Source of the DNA: Conus ventricosus
Taxonomy: Eukaryota > Mollusca > Gastropoda > Neogastropoda > Conidae
DNA: 45,000 nt
Direction of reading: 5' to 3'
NCBI GenBank assembly: GCA_018398815.1
Contig: CM031601.1
Span: 13,331,074 to 13,376,073, forward strand
Part shown: piece after piece, positions 40,408 through 45,000 of the stretch
Position numbering within the stretch: position 1 is the stretch's first letter
Layout of the letters: each line of letters starts with the position of its first letter
Notes under the pieces: model-generated
What the model saw: the letters and a program-made list of their open reading frames with translations, nothing else
Told to the model about the DNA's origin: nothing
Databases searched by the model: none
Program-made: the position numbers and the translations under genes

Positions 40408-41670
40408 GGTGTGAATGAATCTTTAATCACTTGATGTGAACGAACATTTAATGACGATGTGAATGAACCTTTGACTTGATGTGAATGAATCTTTAATGAC
40501 TTGATGTGAATGAATCTTTAATTACTTGATGTGAATGAACTTATCGTGACTTGATGTGAATGAACCTTATCATGACTTGATGCGAATAAACCTTATCATG
40601 ACTTGGTGTGAATGAACCTTATCATGACTACTTGTGAATGGATCTTTAATTACTTGATGTGAATGAATTTATCATGACTTGATGTGAATGAACCTTATCA
40701 TGACTTGTTGTGAATGAATCTTTAACTACTTGATGTGAATGAATTTATCATGACTTGATGTCAATGAACCTTATGACTTGTTGTGAATGAATCTTTAATT
40801 TCTTGATGTGAATGAATTTATCATGACTTGATGTCAATGAACCTTATCATGACTTGGTGTGAATGAACCTTATCATGACTTGATGCGAATAAACCTTGTC
40901 ATGACTTGGTGTGAATGAACCTTATCATGACTTGATGCGAATAAACCTTATCATGACTTGGTGTGAATGAACCTTATCATGACTTGGTGTGAATGAACCT
41001 TATCATGACTTGGTGTGAATGAACCTTATCATGACTTGATGCGAATAAACCTTATCATGACTTGGTGTGAATGAACCTTTTCATGACTTGGTGTGAATGA
41101 ACCTTATCATGACTTGGTGTGAATGAACTTATCATGACTTGATGTGAATGGACCTTATCATGACTTGATGTGAATGAACTTATCATGACCTGATGCGAAT
41201 GAACCTTATCATGACTTGATGTGAATGAACTTATGACTTGGTGTGAATGAACCTTTTCATGACTTGGTGTGAATGAACCTTATGCCTTGGTGCGAATGAA
41301 TCATGTCTTGGTATGAATGAACTTATCATGACTTGGTGTGAATGAACTTATCATGACTTGATGTGAATGAACTTATCATGACTTGATGTCAATGAACTTT
41401 CATGACTTGATGTGAATGAATTTTCATGACTTGATGTGAATGAACTTTCATGACTTGATGTGAATGAACTTATCATGACTTGATGTGAATGAACTTATGA
41501 CTTGATGTGAATGAACTTTCATGACTTGATGTGAATGAACTTATCATGACTTGATGTGAATGAACTTATCATGACTTGATGTGAATGAACTTATCATGAC
41601 TTGATGCGAATGAACTTATGAATGAACTTACCATGACTTGATGCGAAATGAACTTTCATGACTTGATGCG

Positions 41671-42215
41671 ATTTTGAATTGGCGCGAAGCCCGATCCTAA
41701 AGGGGGCTGCTCTATTCAAGAATACGTTATCAGTGCAGAGGAGGAGGTGGGTGGAGAGAGGTAATAGGGAGTGTGAGGGGGTGGGGTGGTGAACAGGTGG
41801 GTGGGTGGGGGTGGAGGTGGAGGCATGAAAAAGAACAGACTGAAAAAGTGGAGGAGGAGGAGAAGGAGGAGAAGTTGAATAAAAAGAAGCGAAATGGGGA
41901 ACATGAGATGAATTAAGATGGCACGAGGAGGCCGCGAAATAAAATAAAGGGTGGGGGTGGCGAAGGAGGGGTAGATTGCGAAGGTAAGAGCGGAGGGGCG
42001 AAAACAGCATTAAGGTTTTTGACGTCCTTGTGCTTCAGAGCCCATTTCACCTCCACTCTCGTTTCATGGGATTGCACCGTTCAATCAATTCTCTTCAGCT
42101 ATTTACGATGGACAAGAAAAGAAAAAAAAATAAGAAAAGAAAAGAAAAGAACAGTAAAAACGCCGGAAACGCGGAAATTATTGATTGTCGTCGGGATAAC
42201 GTTTTCGTCGTGCGC
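41671..42215. other. Unassigned purine-rich sequence
   Basis: GGA/GGTGG-rich on the + strand at 41,735-41,990, with A-rich AAGAAAAG runs at 42,112-42,155. No gene recognised. Confidence 0.45.
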
Positions 42216-42216
42216 G

Positions 42217-42219
42217 CGC

Positions 42220-42313
<94 letters not shown>

Positions 42314-42336
42314 GTGCGTGCGTGCGCGCGCGCGTA
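42217..42336. repeat. Microsatellite (GT)n with GC end
   Basis: Long GT array with one TACG break, ending in GCGTGCGCGCGCG. Confidence 0.95.
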
Positions 42337-42443
42337 ATCGCAACGAGTGCAGGCGCTTATGCTTTTTATGTTTTAGTAATTCACGACTACCAATTTATTT
42401 TCAGATAGGAATTTCTTGGAAAAGAAACTTCCTGTATTTCCAG

Positions 42444-42481
42444 AGGCGAGAGAGGGAGGGAGGGGGAGGGAGAGGGAGGGA

Positions 42482-42522
<41 letters not shown>
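42444..42522. repeat. Microsatellite (GAGG)n(GA)n
   Basis: GGGAGG repeats passing into a clean (GA)n array. A further CA run lies at 42,573-42,590. Confidence 0.93.
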
Positions 42523-42524
<2 letters not shown>

Positions 42525-42601
42525 CTCAAATGAAAAGTCATCAGTTCGTTGTTATTGTTGGCTGTTATAACAACACACACACACACACAGATAAAACTGT
42601 A

Positions 42602-42613
42602 GAGAGCTCAGTC

Positions 42614-42666
<53 letters not shown>

Positions 42667-42672
42667 AGAGAA
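42602..42672. repeat. Microsatellite (GA)n
   Basis: (GA)n with one GAAGAG break, preceded by GTCAGTCA. Confidence 0.94.
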
Positions 42673-42844
42673 ATGAAAAAAGGCCAGGTGTTCAATTTTA
42701 GGGTATCATTTCAAATCGGGGCAAAAAGCAATTAAAAAAAAAGACCACGTCCGTCGGATTATGCTATCTGTTCTCGTTGTTGTCCGAACAAGTGACAGCA
42801 TGAGCACGTCATGACAGCTTCTGTAACTGTCTGTCTGTCTAACA

Positions 42845-42846
42845 CA

Positions 42847-42905
<59 letters not shown>

Positions 42906-42971
42906 GCTCCCTCTCTTTATGTCGTTCTCTATCTCTGTGTCTATCGATTTGTCTCTCTGTCTCTGTCTCTG

Positions 42972-43024
<53 letters not shown>

Positions 43025-43085
43025 CCCTCTCCCTCTGAGTGTGTGTGTGTGTGTGTGCGTGTGCGTGTGTGTGTGTGTCTGTCTG
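42845..43085. repeat. Microsatellites (CT)n, (CT)n, (GT)n
   Basis: (CT)n at about 42,848-42,901, mixed CTGT, (CT)n at about 42,975-43,021 and GT with GCGT breaks to 43,078. Confidence 0.94.
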
Positions 43086-43122
43086 TCTCTGTAAACAACA
43101 TGAACCCAAAGCGTCGTCTGCA

Positions 43123-43230
43123 ACTAAAGAGGGCTGGGTGTTGGGTGGCTTTGACACAACTAAAGAGGGCCTGGGTGTTGGGTGGCTTTGACACAACTAA
43201 AGAGAACCTGGGTGTTGGGTGGTTTTGACA
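43123..43230. repeat. Minisatellite, 37-bp unit, 3 copies
   Basis: The core GGGTGTTGGGTGGCTTTGAC recurs three times, preceded by ACTAAAGAG. Confidence 0.93.
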
Positions 43231-43736
43231 CGTATTGATCCTCTGTGGACATTTGCCCGAGATTCCTTAGTTTTTTACTTTGCGGAAAATGGGGGTTGGA
43301 GGGAGGTGGTAAGGTGGATGAGACGGATGGGAAGGGAGGGGTGGGGGGGGGGGGCCAATGGGGAAGTGACTGGGAGTGAATGTTCTTGATTCTTTTTGTG
43401 ATGCTGCTCCTCGTCAACGGCTTGCCGGCTGCGTCGATACGTGTGTCTAGATCTGGCTGTCGTTTGTTCCGTCTCCCCTACCCCCCACCCCCATCCTCTT
43501 CACCCACGTCATTGTCTTATAGTTGAGGAGTTAGAGGGGGTAATAGGATGAGATACTCCACGTTTGTTTATGTTTCTTTTATACCGGCTTCCAGACAACT
43601 TGATGTTCCTCTATCTTTCCTTTGATTGCACAAACTCGGAGCGTCGGAATTACCGGCCTTGACAATCTCTTTAAAAGAAGAAAGACTAAAAAATAAAGAA
43701 AAAAGAGGAAAAAAAGAAGAAAGAATTAAAAAAGAG
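43231..43736. other. Unassigned sequence
   Basis: G-rich around 43,288-43,355, then mixed; A/G-rich from 43,670. No gene recognised. Confidence 0.45.
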
Positions 43737-43743
43737 GGTGTGT

Positions 43744-43789
<46 letters not shown>

Positions 43790-43791
43790 AG
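43737..43791. repeat. Microsatellite (GT)n with G31 run
   Basis: GT array at 43,738-43,758 joined to a G-run up to 43,788. Confidence 0.95.
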
Positions 43792-44165
43792 AATTAAAAA
43801 GAAATTAGAAAAGAAAAAAATCTCCACACGTAAGTCTGTAAGTGTGTACTCCTAATGGCTTTGTATGCCAAACAAGAAGATAGGGTTGTTTTTGTTGTTG
43901 TTGTTGTTTTTCTTTCATACTTCTAACTTAGTGTTTAGATATACGGAGTGCTGTTTCGTATTTCATAAGCAACCATTGTCATTGTCATGGTGTTCCAGGG
44001 TTGTGTGCGTGTGTGCGCGCGCGCTCTTACTATATGGTTGTTGACATGCAAGATCAATGAAATGCCATGATCCCACCAGCACCACCGCTCTCCCCGTCTG
44101 AAAGAAAGAAAGGAATGAGGATTCATACAAAGAATCTTCTTTGCGTAAGTTATTAACATGAGTGG
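43792..44165. other. Unassigned sequence
   Basis: Mixed composition with a TTG-repeat patch near 43,889-43,908 and a GCGCGCGC patch near 44,015. No gene recognised. Confidence 0.4.
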
Positions 44166-44167
44166 TT

Positions 44168-44203
44168 TGGTGGTGGTGGTGGTGGTGGGTGTGTGTGTCT
44201 GTG

Positions 44204-44258
<55 letters not shown>
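44168..44258. repeat. Microsatellite (GGT)n(GT)n(GA)n
   Basis: GGT trinucleotides (44,168-44,188), GT array, then a short GA run. Confidence 0.94.
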
Positions 44259-44492
44259 TAATTTCTTTCTGGTTGGGGTGGGGGTGGTGTGGTGTATATG
44301 ATCGGGGGTTCGAAAGAAACAACTGGTGATGACAAACACTTGATCCGGATCCCAATGAATGTTGGTGTTGTTGTTTGTTGTTATATACTTTTATCCTCGT
44401 GTGCATTCATATACATAAGAAAGCAAGCATTCTGTGCGGACTGAAGCAGGTCCAACTTGCTGAGATCTCGATGGTAATCAGCTGAAGCCGCA

Positions 44493-44493
<1 letters not shown>
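44259..44493. other. Unassigned sequence
   Basis: Mixed sequence with no recognisable feature. Confidence 0.4.
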
Positions 44494-44550
<57 letters not shown>

Positions 44551-44591
44551 TGTGTGTGTGAATTTAACTTAACGTCTATCCACCTAACAGT

Positions 44592-44661
<70 letters not shown>

Positions 44662-44668
44662 TCGTGCG
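44494..44668. repeat. Microsatellite (GT)n, two blocks
   Basis: Two long GT arrays separated by a 40-bp unique spacer (44,560-44,591). Confidence 0.95.
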
Positions 44669-44809
44669 TGCGTTACTCAGACTGTACATGAGAGGACAGG
44701 ACAGATGCCGAGTTGAGTGCTTTTGTTTGGCAGCAAACTAGCATCTTAAGCGATCATACCCGTTAACCCAGGAAAACAGGCATCTTCTAGGAAAACTGGT
44801 TTGAGTTGC

Positions 44810-45000
44810 TATTCCTGAGGATCACAAGTGTATTCCTTCATAATAATAGCTGTTTCCACTGATATCTGCAAGGATCACAAATGTTTTCCTTCCCATAATA
44901 GCTGTTTCCCCGATATCTGCAAGGATCACAGGTGTTTTCCTTCCCATAATAGCTGTTTCCCCCGATATATGCAAGGATCACAGGTGTTTTCCTTCCCATA
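44810..45000. repeat. Minisatellite, 51-bp unit, cut by window end
   Basis: The core CCCATAATAGCTGTTTCCCC with GATATCTGCAAGGATCACA repeats every 51 bp at least 3.6 times, with a more diverged first copy. The array continues beyond base 45,000. Confidence 0.93.

Larger units (their letters stand above)
39505..41670. repeat. Minisatellite, 26-bp unit, interrupted by a retroposon
   Basis: The core TGACTTGATGTGAATGAACC with TTATCA repeats from 40,410 to about 41,670. Two to three matching units lie at 39,505-39,560, on the far side of an 845-bp insertion. Left units have CTTTAATCACTTGATG, middle units TTATCATGACTTGGTG and right units ACTTATCATGACTTGATG, so variants are zoned. About 45-50 units remain. 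Confidence 0.95.

Overview
This window looks like intergenic or intronic DNA from an animal nuclear genome. Most probably it is a lophotrochozoan, and a gastropod-type mollusc is my best guess. The guess rests on very dense (CT)n/(GT)n microsatellites, on an I/Nimb-like non-LTR retrotransposon that carries RNase H, and on PIF/Harbinger and hAT DNA transposons with introns and a tRNA-derived SINE. Nothing in the sequence fixes the species. I found no convincing host protein-coding gene, no intact rRNA or tRNA gene, no CRISPR array and no bacterial-style operon. Nearly every long open frame comes from a tandem repeat or a microsatellite; when the unit length is a multiple of 3, several frames stay open at once.

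Layout. 0-10 kb: AT-rich unassigned sequence, then four minisatellites (41 bp at 1.7-2.8 kb, 50 bp at 4.7-5.4 kb, 41 bp at 7.2-8.2 kb, 19 bp at 8.2-9.5 kb) and a strongly structured compound microsatellite at 5.5-5.8 kb. 10.8-12.0 kb: decayed 3' part of a LINE on the minus strand. 12.44-14.05 kb: a defective hAT-like element with 13-bp inverted ends, holding a broken zinc-finger exon, a nested inverted repeat and a hammerhead-like motif. 14.1-19.7 kb: about 5 kb that is strongly pyrimidine-rich on the + strand. 19.86-27.06 kb: a family of related minisatellites (47, 32, 39, 80, 34 and 36-37 bp) split by a 5'-truncated LINE (22,108-25,873) with a perfect 12-bp target-site duplication. 27.76-30.23 kb: a defective PIF/Harbinger transposon whose transposase exons lie on the minus strand. 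30-45 kb: unassigned sequence, microsatellites, more minisatellites (44/39 bp at 34-35.2 kb, 42 bp, 26 bp at 39.5-41.7 kb, 37 bp, 51 bp), and a tRNA-headed retroposon of about 845 bp inserted in the 26-bp array.

The elements do not form a pathway. The most informative signals are historical: nested insertions, target-site duplications, inverted ends, one repeat family preserved both unexpanded and expanded into a minisatellite, and a 3' tail that the full-size LINE seems to share with other loci in the window. All alignments were made by eye, so percentages are not quoted as measured values and boundaries of degenerate repeats are approximate.
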